Of a stretch of 64,000 nt of DNA, positions 34,451 through 42,917 are shown piece after piece. Source of the DNA: CAVTJL01 sp963735065 (GTDB taxonomy: Bacteria > Pseudomonadota > Alphaproteobacteria > Geminicoccales > Geminicoccaceae). The notes under the pieces were generated by a model that saw nothing but the letters and a program-made list of their open reading frames with translations, made no database searches and had not been told where the DNA came from. Location: contig CAVTJL010000004.1 of NCBI GenBank assembly GCA_963735065.1, positions 1-64,000 of the forward strand, written 5' to 3'. Positions within the stretch are counted from its first letter, which is position 1; every line of letters begins with the position of its first letter. The translations under genes and the position numbers were made by a program.

Positions 34451-35903
34451 GGATCGCTTCCGACGCCTCGCCGATGTCGAGGGGGCGCTCGCCATCCTCG
34501 GCTGGGACACGGCAGTGGTCATGCCCAAGGGTGCGATCGCCGCGCGCGGCAACCAGACGGCAACCCTGCGTCGCCTCGCCCACGACATGCTCACGGGCGA
34601 CGAGACCGGCGACCTGATCGCCGGTGCCGCCGCGGAGGATGGGCTCGACGCGTGGCAGGCGGCGAACCTGCGGGAGATGCAGCGCCGCTACCGGATGGCG
34701 CGTGCGCTCGATCCCCTGCTCGTCGAGGCCCTGGCACGTGCGACCACGAGCTGTGAGATGCTCTGGCGCGAGGCGCGGGCGAAGGCCGACTTCGCGATGC
34801 TGCGCAAAGAGCTCGAGGAGGTCGTGAGGCTGGTCCGCGAGAGCGCCGTGGCGACCGGCGCGGCGCTTGGCCTCGAGCCCTACGACGCGCTTCTCGAGGC
34901 CCATCAGCCGGACCTCCGCGATGCGACGGTGGAGCCTGTCTTCGCAGCGCTTGTTCAGGCGTTGCCGCCGATCGTCGAGGAGGCGCTGGCGCGCATGGAT
35001 GGCGCCGTGCGGCCGACCGGCCCCTTCGCGATCGACCGGCAGCGGGCGCTCGCACGCAAGCTGATGACGCAGCTGGGCTTCGACTTCGACCACGGTCGGC
35101 TCGACGAGAGCACGCACCCCTTCTGCGGTGGCGTGCCGACCGACGTGCGAATCACCACCCGCTATCGTGAGGACGAGGTCGCATCGGCACTCATGGGCGT
35201 GCTCCACGAGACGGGGCACGCGCTCTACGAGGCGGGGCTGCCGGGAGCCTGGCAGGGCCAGCCCGTCGGTGAGGCACGCGGCATGGCCGTGCACGAGAGC
35301 CAGTCTTTGCTGATGGAGATGCAGGCCTGCCGCTCGCCTGCTTTCATCGGCTATCTGGGCAGCGAGCTGGCCGCAGCCTTCGGTCCGGACCCGGCCTTCG
35401 CCCCGGCCAATCTCATTCGTCTCTATCATCGCGTAGGGCGGGGCCTGATCCGCGTGGACGCGGACGAGGTGACCTACCCTTTGCACATCGTCCTTCGGCA
35501 CCGGCTCGAGCGGGCGATCATCCGTGACGATCTCCAGGTACGCGACCTGCCGGCGGCCTGGAACGATGGCATGAAGGCACTGCTGGGCATCGTGCCCCCT
35601 GACGATGGCCAAGGCTGCCTTCAGGACATCCACTGGCCCGTCGGGGCGTTCGGCTACTTCCCATGCTACACCCTGGGCGCGCTGCTTGCGGCCCAGCTCT
35701 TCGGGGCGGCGCGTCGCGATCTGCCGAGCCCGGAGGAGGAGCTCGCTGTCGGTGATTTCCGGCCGCTGCTCGGCTGGCTGCGCGAGAAGGTCCATGCCGT
35801 GGGCTCGTTCCTTCCTTTCGATGAGCTGGTGAAGGAGGCAACCGGGGAGCCGCTGCAGGCAGACGCGTTTTTGGACCATCTGCGTGGCCGCTATCTCCAC
35901 TGA
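34413..35903 (+). CDS. Carboxypeptidase M32 (Taq-type)
   Basis: 496 residues. A cytosolic zinc carboxypeptidase. The zinc site is HETGH at residues 265-269 with the downstream family motif AVHESQSLLMEMQ; also LRHRLERAIIRDDL, PAAWNDGMKALLGI and HWPVGAFGYFPCYTLGAL, all M32 marks. It removes C-terminal residues from peptides. Two in-frame ATGs, 34413 and 34425, are possible; the latter has GGGGAAG closer by. It begins inside the 3' end of ctaA, so it shares the oxidase transcript. Confidence 0.92.
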   Translation: MGKPMGWHYDALEDRFRRLADVEGALAILGWDTAVVMPKGAIAARGNQTATLRRLAHDMLTGDETGDLIAGAAAEDGLDAWQAANLREMQRRYRMARALDPLLVEALARATTSCEMLWREARAKADFAMLRKELEEVVRLVRESAVATGAALGLEPYDALLEAHQPDLRDATVEPVFAALVQALPPIVEEALARMDGAVRPTGPFAIDRQRALARKLMTQLGFDFDHGRLDESTHPFCGGVPTDVRITTRYREDEVASALMGVLHETGHALYEAGLPGAWQGQPVGEARGMAVHESQSLLMEMQACRSPAFIGYLGSELAAAFGPDPAFAPANLIRLYHRVGRGLIRVDADEVTYPLHIVLRHRLERAIIRDDLQVRDLPAAWNDGMKALLGIVPPDDGQGCLQDIHWPVGAFGYFPCYTLGALLAAQLFGAARRDLPSPEEELAVGDFRPLLGWLREKVHAVGSFLPFDELVKEATGEPLQADAFLDHLRGRYLH

Positions 35904-35963
35904 GGGCACCCTTGCGCGGATAGGCGCCGCCGCCTATGTCCCGCGCGCAGCCCAGGAAGATAC

Positions 35964-37361
35964 ATGCCCGTCTATGTGAGCACCCGCGGCCAGGCGGGCG
36001 AGAGAAGCTTCGAGGATGTCTTGCTCGCCGGTCTCGCCGAGGATGGCGGGCTTTTCGTGCCGACGAGCTGGCCTTCCTTCAAGACCGGCGACCTCGAGGC
36101 GATGCGCGAGCTTGCCTATCCCGACCTCGCGTCCCGGCTGCTCGCGCCCTTCACGGAAGGCTGCTTCGACGAGGAGCAGCTCCGGACGCTCGCGCATCAG
36201 GCCTACGCTCCGTTCGCCCATCGCGCAGTCGCTCCTTTGAGGCAGCTCGACGCCAACGACTGGCTGCTCGAGCTCTTCCATGGGCCGACCCTGGCCTTCA
36301 AAGACTTCGCGATGCAGCTCCTGGCCGCGATGTTCGACGAGGTGCTGGCTCGACGGGGCGAGGAGCTGACCATCGTCGGCGCCACCTCGGGAGACACAGG
36401 GGCGGCCGCCGTGCGAGCCTTTGCCGGCAAGCCGCGCATCCGCATAGCCATGCTGCATCCCGAGGGCAGGATCTCGGCGGTCCAGCGCCGCCAGATGACG
36501 ACCGTTCTCGAGGGGAACGTCCTCAACATCGCCGTCCGTGGCACCTTCGACGACTGTCAGGACCTCGTGAAGGCGATGTTCAACGATGCGGCGTTCCGCA
36601 CGAGGATGCGGCTGAGCGCGGTCAACTCGATCAACTGGGCGAGGGTGGTTGCGCAGGCTGTCTACTATGTGTGGGCCGGGCTGCGTCTGGGCGCCCCGGA
36701 GCGCAGCGTCGCCTTCTGCGTGCCGACCGGGAATTTCGGCAACGTCTACGCCGGCTGGGTAGCGCGAAAGATCGGCCTGCCGGTGGCCCGGCTCCTCGTC
36801 GCCACCAACAGCAACGATATCCTGGCCCGCTTCTTCACGACCGGCATCTACGGCCGTGGCACGGTGGTGCCGACGATCAGCCCGTCGATGGACATCCAGA
36901 TCGCCAGCAACTTCGAGCGCCTGCTCCTCGCCATCGAGGCCGGATCGGGCGAGCGCGTGCGGGCCCGCATGCAGGGTTTCCAGCAGAGTGGGGCAATGGA
37001 GCTGGAGGGCGAGCCCCTTGAGGCTCTTGGGCGGCTCTTCACCGCCGGTCGTGCCGGCGAGGAGGAGACGAAGGCGACGATTGCCGCTACCCGCGAGGCG
37101 ACGGGAGATCTGGTCGACCCGCACACCGCGGTGGGCCTTGCCGTCGCGTCGCGGCTCCGCCCGGACCGCGCCATTCCCCTTGTGACACTGGCTACCGCGC
37201 ACCCCGCCAAGTTCCCGGATGCCGTCGAGGCCGCCACCGGGATCCGACCTCATCTGCCGCCCGCCTACGCCGATCTGATGGACCGGCCCGAGCGATCGAC
37301 AGCTCTGCCCAACGACCTCGCGGCCATCCAGGCCGCCATCGAGGAACGGTTTACCGTCTGA
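35964..37361 (+). CDS. thrC: Threonine synthase
   Basis: 465 residues. A fold-type II PLP enzyme that converts O-phospho-homoserine to threonine. K113 in HGPTLAFKDFAMQ binds PLP; SGDTGAAAVRAFAGKPRI is the phosphate loop and PTGNFGNVYAGW the PLP-ring contact. The N-terminal TRGQAGERSFEDVLLAGLAE is typical of the longer proteobacterial/fungal type. The stop overlaps the ATG of the M16 gene (TGATG). The homoserine kinase gene thrB is about 10 kb away. Confidence 0.96.
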   Translation: MPVYVSTRGQAGERSFEDVLLAGLAEDGGLFVPTSWPSFKTGDLEAMRELAYPDLASRLLAPFTEGCFDEEQLRTLAHQAYAPFAHRAVAPLRQLDANDWLLELFHGPTLAFKDFAMQLLAAMFDEVLARRGEELTIVGATSGDTGAAAVRAFAGKPRIRIAMLHPEGRISAVQRRQMTTVLEGNVLNIAVRGTFDDCQDLVKAMFNDAAFRTRMRLSAVNSINWARVVAQAVYYVWAGLRLGAPERSVAFCVPTGNFGNVYAGWVARKIGLPVARLLVATNSNDILARFFTTGIYGRGTVVPTISPSMDIQIASNFERLLLAIEAGSGERVRARMQGFQQSGAMELEGEPLEALGRLFTAGRAGEEETKATIAATREATGDLVDPHTAVGLAVASRLRPDRAIPLVTLATAHPAKFPDAVEAATGIRPHLPPAYADLMDRPERSTALPNDLAAIQAAIEERFTV

Positions 37362-38626
37362 TGAGCGACAACACGACCGAGATCACCACGCTGGCCAACG
37401 GCCTCCGCGTGATGACCGAGAGCATGCCTCGGCTGGAGACGGCGTGTGTCGGTGTTTGGGTGGACGTGGGAGCGCGCTACGAGGCCGCGGAGGTGAACGG
37501 CGTCGCGCACATGCTGGAGCACATGGCGTTCAAGGGCACGCAAAGCCGCTCGGCGCGGGCCATTGCCGAGGAGATCGAGAACGTAGGCGGCTCCCTCAAC
37601 GCCTACACCTCGCGCGAGCATACGGCCTACTACGCCCGTGTGATGGCGGACGACGTCCCGCTGGCCGTGGATCTCCTCGCGGATATCCTCCAGCATTCGA
37701 CATTCGAGGAGGGCGAGCTCGACAAGGAGCGGCAGGTGATCCTGCAGGAGATCGGCCAGGTTCAGGACACGCCCGACGACCTCGTCTTCGACCTCTTTCA
37801 GGAGAGCGCCTATCCTGACCAGCCGGTCGGGCGATCGATCCTGGGCCCGGAGGATATCGTCGAGCGCATGCCGCGCCGGGCTCTGGTCGACTATATGGGC
37901 GCGTACTACGGACCCTCACGCCTGGTCCTGGCGGGGGCGGGCAAGGTCGATCACCATCGCCTCGTTGAGCTGGCCGATCGCTTGTTCGGGGATCTGACCG
38001 TCGGCGCGGGAGCTGCCGCCGAGCACGCCAGCTACGTCGGAGGGCGAACGATCGAGCACCGTCCCGACCTCGAGCAGGTGCACGTCTGCCTCGGGGTCGA
38101 GGCGTTCGGCTATCACGACCCCGACTACTTCGCGCTTCAGGTGCTCTCGACGGCGCTGGGTGGAGGCATGTCGTCCCGGCTGTTCCAAGAGGTCCGGGAG
38201 AATCGTGGGCTTTGCTATTCGATCTTCTCCTTCGGGGCCGCGTATCACGATACCGGGCTCCTGGGCGTCTATGCGGGAACCGGCGAGGCCGAGCTCGCCG
38301 AGCTCTTTCCGGTGATCGGCGAGGAGCTCGAGAAGCTCCTGACCAAGCCGACCGAGGAGGAGCTTGCGCGGGCACGCGCCCAGCTCAAGGCCAGCCTGCT
38401 GATGGGGCTGGAGGGGGCCTACTCGGTCGCCGACGACATGGCGCGCCAGCTGCTGTGTTTCGGCCGGCGGCTCTCCACCGCGGAGGTTGTTGCCAAGGTC
38501 GAGGCGGTGGATGCCGATGCCGTCCGCCGCGTCGGGCGTCGGCTCTTCGCTGGCGGCGAGCCCACCCTGGCCGTTCTCGGGCCGACGAAAGAGATCCCGC
38601 CGCTCGGTTGGCTCGGCCCTATGTGA
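37361..38626 (+). CDS. M16 zinc metallopeptidase (processing-peptidase-like)
   Basis: 421 residues. The inverted zinc motif HMLEH is at residues 50-54, with the second Glu in the helix AIAEEIENVGGSLNAYTSREHTAYYARV. The C-terminal M16 domain has GGGMSSRLFQEVRENRGLCYSIFSF. This is the short, soluble bacterial form closest to the mitochondrial processing peptidase beta subunit, and thrC-M16 adjacency is common in alphaproteobacteria. It probably degrades small peptides in the cytosol. One-base overlap with thrC. Confidence 0.92.
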   Translation: MSDNTTEITTLANGLRVMTESMPRLETACVGVWVDVGARYEAAEVNGVAHMLEHMAFKGTQSRSARAIAEEIENVGGSLNAYTSREHTAYYARVMADDVPLAVDLLADILQHSTFEEGELDKERQVILQEIGQVQDTPDDLVFDLFQESAYPDQPVGRSILGPEDIVERMPRRALVDYMGAYYGPSRLVLAGAGKVDHHRLVELADRLFGDLTVGAGAAAEHASYVGGRTIEHRPDLEQVHVCLGVEAFGYHDPDYFALQVLSTALGGGMSSRLFQEVRENRGLCYSIFSFGAAYHDTGLLGVYAGTGEAELAELFPVIGEELEKLLTKPTEEELARARAQLKASLLMGLEGAYSVADDMARQLLCFGRRLSTAEVVAKVEAVDADAVRRVGRRLFAGGEPTLAVLGPTKEIPPLGWLGPM

Positions 38627-38738
38627 GATGGCGAGCTGCGGCTCGGTCCATCGGCGATCGAGGCGCGCGCTTCCTCGGGCCGAGACTTTTCTCTCAGGCC
38701 TTCTTGCCGCGCTGGTATCGGCGGCGTAGTCCCGAGGC

Positions 38739-40388
38739 ATGAGCCTGAGCGCCGTGAGGTCTGAGCGCCGCGAGGGGGGCATCATGGCCCCCATGCGCAT
38801 CCGGATGTTCCGGGCGCTTTGGCTGAGCGTGACGGTCTCGAACTTCGGCTGGCTCATCCAGTCGGTCGGCGCTGCTTGGTTGATGACCTCGCTCGCCGGC
38901 ACGCCCGACCTCGTGGCGCTGGTTCAGACCGCCGTCCAGGCGCCGATCGTCTGCCTGTCGCTCGTCGGTGGCGCCGCGGCGGATGTGTGGGACCGGCGTG
39001 TCGTTCTTCTGATCGCCCAGATCTGGATGCTGGTCGTCTCGATCCTGCTCGCGGCGCTCACCTGGTTCGGCCTGATGAGCCCGACCTCGCTGCTGATCTT
39101 CACCTTCGCGCTGGGCCTGGGAACGGCGCTCCAGGGGCCCGCCTTCCAGTCGGTCGTGCGCGAGCTGGTGCCCGGAGAGGATCTCGCTGCGGCAGTGACG
39201 TTGAACGCCGTAGCCTTCAACTTCGCGCGTGCGGCCGCTCCGGCCATGGGCGGTGCCATCGTGGCGCTGGCCGGCGCGCAGGCCGCCTTTCTCGTCAACG
39301 CCTTCAGCTACACGGCCCTCATTGCGGTGCTTCTGGTCTGGCGCCGGCCCGTCGTCAGGGACGAGCTGCCGCGCGAGCGGGTGACGAAGGCGATCGTCAC
39401 CGGTCTGCGCTACGTGGCCGAGGCGCCGGCTATCCGGGTCGTTCTCCTTCGCAACATGAGCTTTTCCTTCGCCGCCGGCTCGGCCCTGGCGCTGCTTCCC
39501 CTCGTCGCCAGGGATCTGCTGGGCGGCGGGCCCGTGACCTACGGCGTCCTCTTGGGCGGCTTCGGGGTCGGCGCCATGGTGGGGGCTTTCCTCATTCACC
39601 CGGCACGGCTCCGCTACGGGTCCGAGGCGGTGGTGCGCGTCCTCACGGTGTTCTTCGCCGGCATGCTCTGCGTGCTGGGCCTCGTGCCGAGCCTGCTCGC
39701 GATGCTGGTGGCGCTGGCCTTCGGCGGGGCCGCTTGGCTCGGCTCCTTCGCGATCTTCAACATCACCGTCCAGACGGCTTCGGCGTTCTGGGTGCAGGCC
39801 CGCGTCTTCGCCGTCTATCAGACGTTCATGTTCGGAGCGATGGCGCTGGGCAGCTGGATTTGGGGCGTTCTGGCGCACCAGCTTGGCATCGGCCACGCGT
39901 TGCTGGTCGCTGCCGCGTGGATGGGCGCCACGCTCCTCTTGAGCCTACGCTTCAAGCTGCCCTCGGGACCGGCTCCGGATCTTCGCCCCTCCGATCGGCG
40001 GACAGAGCCTGTCGTGGCGTTCCCGTTCGACCAGGACGAGGGGCCGATCCTCGTGCTCGTCGAGTACCGCGTCTCGCTGCAGGACGGGCGATCCTTCGCG
40101 CGGGCCATCGAGGAGGTCGGGCACCTGCGCAAGCGGAACGGCGCCACGCGCTGGCAGGTGTTCCAGGACGTGGCCAACACCGAGCGTTGGGTTGAGGTGT
40201 TCTCGGTCGCGAGCTGGCTCGACTATCGCCGGCAGGCCCGGCGGGCCACGGCGACCGACGAGGCAATCGAGGGGCGCGCCCGGCTCTATCACAAAGGTGA
40301 GGATCCGCCCCGCCTGCAGCATCTGGTCGCAAGGCGCCTCGATGCCCGGATCGCCGACACCGGCTATCGAGGCGGGGAGGCAAGGTAG
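38739..40388 (+). CDS. MFS exporter with C-terminal ferredoxin-like (monooxygenase-type) domain
   Basis: 549 residues. The first ~410 form an MFS_3/EntS-type exporter: WLIQSVGAAWLMTSLAGTPD, the cytoplasmic loop GAAADVWDRRVV, and about eleven or twelve helices. Residues about 425-520 (ILVLVEYRVSLQDGRSFARA, then HLRKRNGATRWQVFQD and WVEVFSVASWLDYRRQ) are an ABM-like alpha/beta domain, a known C-terminal addition in this exporter family. The substrate is unknown. Start codons at 38739 or at the later ATGs near 38784 are both possible; the first helix begins only after residue 24. Confidence 0.82.
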   Translation: MSLSAVRSERREGGIMAPMRIRMFRALWLSVTVSNFGWLIQSVGAAWLMTSLAGTPDLVALVQTAVQAPIVCLSLVGGAAADVWDRRVVLLIAQIWMLVVSILLAALTWFGLMSPTSLLIFTFALGLGTALQGPAFQSVVRELVPGEDLAAAVTLNAVAFNFARAAAPAMGGAIVALAGAQAAFLVNAFSYTALIAVLLVWRRPVVRDELPRERVTKAIVTGLRYVAEAPAIRVVLLRNMSFSFAAGSALALLPLVARDLLGGGPVTYGVLLGGFGVGAMVGAFLIHPARLRYGSEAVVRVLTVFFAGMLCVLGLVPSLLAMLVALAFGGAAWLGSFAIFNITVQTASAFWVQARVFAVYQTFMFGAMALGSWIWGVLAHQLGIGHALLVAAAWMGATLLLSLRFKLPSGPAPDLRPSDRRTEPVVAFPFDQDEGPILVLVEYRVSLQDGRSFARAIEEVGHLRKRNGATRWQVFQDVANTERWVEVFSVASWLDYRRQARRATATDEAIEGRARLYHKGEDPPRLQHLVARRLDARIADTGYRGGEAR

Positions 40389-40394
40389 GCGGGG

Positions 40395-41703
40395 TCAGTC
40401 GGCGAAGGGGTCTCGCACCAGGATCGTGTCGTCACGGTCCGGGCTCGTCGACAACAGCGCCACGGGACACTCGACGAGCTCCTCGAGCCGCTTGACGTAT
40501 TTCACGGCGTTGGCCGGAAGCTGCGCGAAGCTTCGAGCACCCCTCGTGCTCTCGGACCACCCCTCCAGCTCCTCGAACACCGGCTTTGCGGCCGCCTGTG
40601 CGCCCATGCCTGCTGGCAGGTGGTGCAGAAGCTGGCCCTGGAGGCTGTAGGCCGTGCAGACCTTGAGCGTCGACATGCCGTCCAGCACGTCGAGCTTGGT
40701 CAGGGCCAGGCCAGCGATGCCTCCGAGGCGCGCCGCCTGCCGCACCAGCACGGCATCGAACCAACCGCAGCGGCGCGGCCTTCCGGTCACCGTGCCGAAC
40801 TCGTTGCCCCGCTCACCGATGCCGCGCCCGACCTCGTCGTGCAGCTCCGTGGGGAAGCGGCCCAGCCCCGACGCGGGTCGTGTAGGCCTTGGAGATGCCG
40901 AGCACATAGCCGACGCTGTCGGGGCCCAGTCCCGAGCCCGTCGCCGCGGCCCCGGCCATCGTGTTGGACGAGGTCACGAAGGGATAGGTGCCGTGGTCGA
41001 CGTCGAGCATGGCGCCCTGGGCGCCCTCGAACAGGATGCGGCGGCCGGCCCGCTTGAGCTCGGCGAGCCGCAGCCACACGGGCTCCGCGAAGGGTAGGAG
41101 CTTCGGGGCGAGCGCGCGAAGCTGTGCCAGGAGCGCATCGCCGTCGACCTCGTCGATGCCGAGGCCGCGGCGCAGGGCGTTGTGATGGAGCAGCAGCTCA
41201 TGCACCTTCTGCTCCAGCATCGCCGTGTCGGCGAGATCGCAGACGCGGATCGCGCGACGCGCCACCTTGTCCTCGTAGGCGGGGCCGATACCCCGGCCCG
41301 TGGTGCCGATCTTCCCCGGACCCTGATTGCTCTTCTCGCGGGCCTGCTCGCGGGCCCGATCGAGCTCGCCATGCAGCGGGAGGATCAGCGGGGCGTTCTC
41401 GGCAAGGCGCAAGGTATCGGTCGTGATCGAGACGCCCTCAGCCCGCAGCGCCTCGATCTCCTTGATCAGCGCCCAGGGGTCGACGACGACGCCGCTGCCG
41501 ATGATCGAGAGCTTGCCACGCCGCACGACGCCGGAAGGCAGCAGCGACAGCTTGTAGGTCCTGCCCTCGACCACCAGCGTGTGGCCGGCATTGTGGCCGC
41601 CTTGAAAGCGAACCACGACGTCGGCGCGCTCCGAGAGCCAATCGACGATCTTGCCTTTGCCCTCGTCGCCCCACTGCGCGCCGACCACGGCAACGTTTCC
41701 CAT
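40395..41703 (-). pseudogene. purA: Adenylosuccinate synthetase, one-base frameshift near 40857
   Basis: PurA makes adenylosuccinate from IMP, Asp and GTP. From the ATG at 41703 the frame gives NVAVVGAQWGDEGKGKIVDW (GTP loop), VVRFQGGHNAGHTLVV, IGTTGRGIGPAYEDK and up to KAYTTRVGAGP, then fails. The next frame continues with FPTELHDEVGRGIGERGNEF, GTVTGRPRRCGWFDAVLVRQ and on to the stop at 40395, giving a normal ~435-residue PurA. Deleting one C (a G at about 40857 on the plus strand) restores VGAGPFPTE, the family consensus. purA is normally essential for adenine-nucleotide synthesis and no other copy is visible, so a sequencing error is the likeliest reading. Confidence 0.9.
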
Positions 41704-41844
41704 CGATCCAATCTCCCGGGTGCGGTGCGCCGGACCTCCTACACCGGAGGTCTCTGGAATGCCAGCCCGGCGGAATCCGCATGGGCCTTTTGGACCCGCC
41801 ACCGGCGCAACCTACATAAGGCGGCGCTCCATCAGGAGACCAGC

Positions 41845-42867
41845 ATGTATCTAGATCCAGACTCCGTAGGACTGCTTGGCGCACCGGGCGGTGAGCCGCA
41901 GCGCGCCGCCGTGCCCGGGCCCGAGGCAGCCGAGACCGCGCTGCTCGATGCCTATTCGGATGCCGTGGCGTCCGCGGCGGCGCGGGTTGCCCCGGCCGTC
42001 GCTCATCTGGTCGTCGCGCGGGGCGGGCGTGCGGCCGGCTCAGGCTCCGGCTTTCTCGTAACCTCCGATGGCTATCTTTTGACGAACAGCCACGTGGTCC
42101 ATGACGCCGAGTCCGTGCGGGCGACGTTTCCCGACGGGACGAGCGGAAAGGCATGGCTCGTCGGCGAGGACGCCGACACCGACGTCGCGGTTCTGCAGGT
42201 CCACAACGGGCCGGCGGCCCACCTCGAGCTCGGCTCGTCGACGGGGCTTCGCGTCGGCCAGATCGCGATCGCCGTCGGCAACCCGCTCGGGTTCGATTTC
42301 TCGGTCACCGCCGGTGTCGTCAGCGCGCTCGGGCGCTCCCTGCGCAGCCAGTCGGGCCGGCTCATCGACGACGTGCTGCAGACGGACGCGGCGCTGAACC
42401 CGGGCAACTCCGGCGGCCCGCTCATCGACAGCCGGGGTCGCGTCATCGGTGTGAACACGGCCACGATCCTGGGCGCCCAGGGGCTGTGCTTTGCGGTGGC
42501 GAGCAATACGGTGGAGTTCGTCCTGGGCGAGATTCTACGCCATGGGCACGTTCGGCGTGCCTATCTGGGCCTGGGCGGCCAGACCATCGCGCTGTCGCGT
42601 CCCTTCGCCCGCCGGCTCGGCCGAGAGAGCCTGACGGCGTTGCGGGTGGCCGCGGTCGAGCCCGGCGGGCCGGCTGCAAGGGCGGGCCTCGTCGAGGGCG
42701 ACCTCTTGCTCGAGCTGGGTGGCCATCAGGTGTCCGGCGTCGATGACCTGCATCGCCTGCTGGCATCCGAGCTGACGGGCACCGCCCTCTCCATCACTGT
42801 CCTGCGGGCCGGCCGGGTCATCGAGATGGGCCTCGTGCCGGTGGATCGCCCGGACGCCCGTCACTGA
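41845..42867 (+). CDS. S1C (HtrA/DegP-like) serine protease with one PDZ domain
   Basis: 340 residues. The trypsin-fold catalytic triad is H83 (LTNSHVVHD), D113 (DADTDVAVLQV) and S189 (NPGNSGGPLID). One PDZ domain follows (about 250-335, RRAYLGLGGQTIAL and ARAGLVEGDLLLELGGHQVS). No signal peptide or membrane anchor is seen at the N-terminus, which is acidic/polar, so it may act in the cytosol rather than the periplasm like DegP. The ATG at 41845 follows AGGAGA. It is divergent from purA. Confidence 0.88.
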   Translation: MYLDPDSVGLLGAPGGEPQRAAVPGPEAAETALLDAYSDAVASAAARVAPAVAHLVVARGGRAAGSGSGFLVTSDGYLLTNSHVVHDAESVRATFPDGTSGKAWLVGEDADTDVAVLQVHNGPAAHLELGSSTGLRVGQIAIAVGNPLGFDFSVTAGVVSALGRSLRSQSGRLIDDVLQTDAALNPGNSGGPLIDSRGRVIGVNTATILGAQGLCFAVASNTVEFVLGEILRHGHVRRAYLGLGGQTIALSRPFARRLGRESLTALRVAAVEPGGPAARAGLVEGDLLLELGGHQVSGVDDLHRLLASELTGTALSITVLRAGRVIEMGLVPVDRPDARH

Positions 42868-42882
42868 GACAGGCGCCGCTTT

Positions 42883-42917
42883 CCCTGATCCGCAAGAGCC
42901 GCCTTTGTGGATCAGGG
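42883..42917. terminator. Bidirectional hairpin between convergent protease and opgG genes
   Basis: CCCTGATCC (42883-42891) pairs perfectly with GGATCAGGG (42909-42917) over a 17-base loop, and further CA/TG pairs can extend it. The right arm covers the opgG stop codon. It lacks a T-tract, so it may be a transcript-end structure rather than a classic intrinsic terminator. Confidence 0.35.

Noticed and set aside
34353..37253. Long minus-strand frames over the M32 peptidase and thrC
   Set aside because: Both lie antisense to genes with full active-site motifs and contain no domain signatures.
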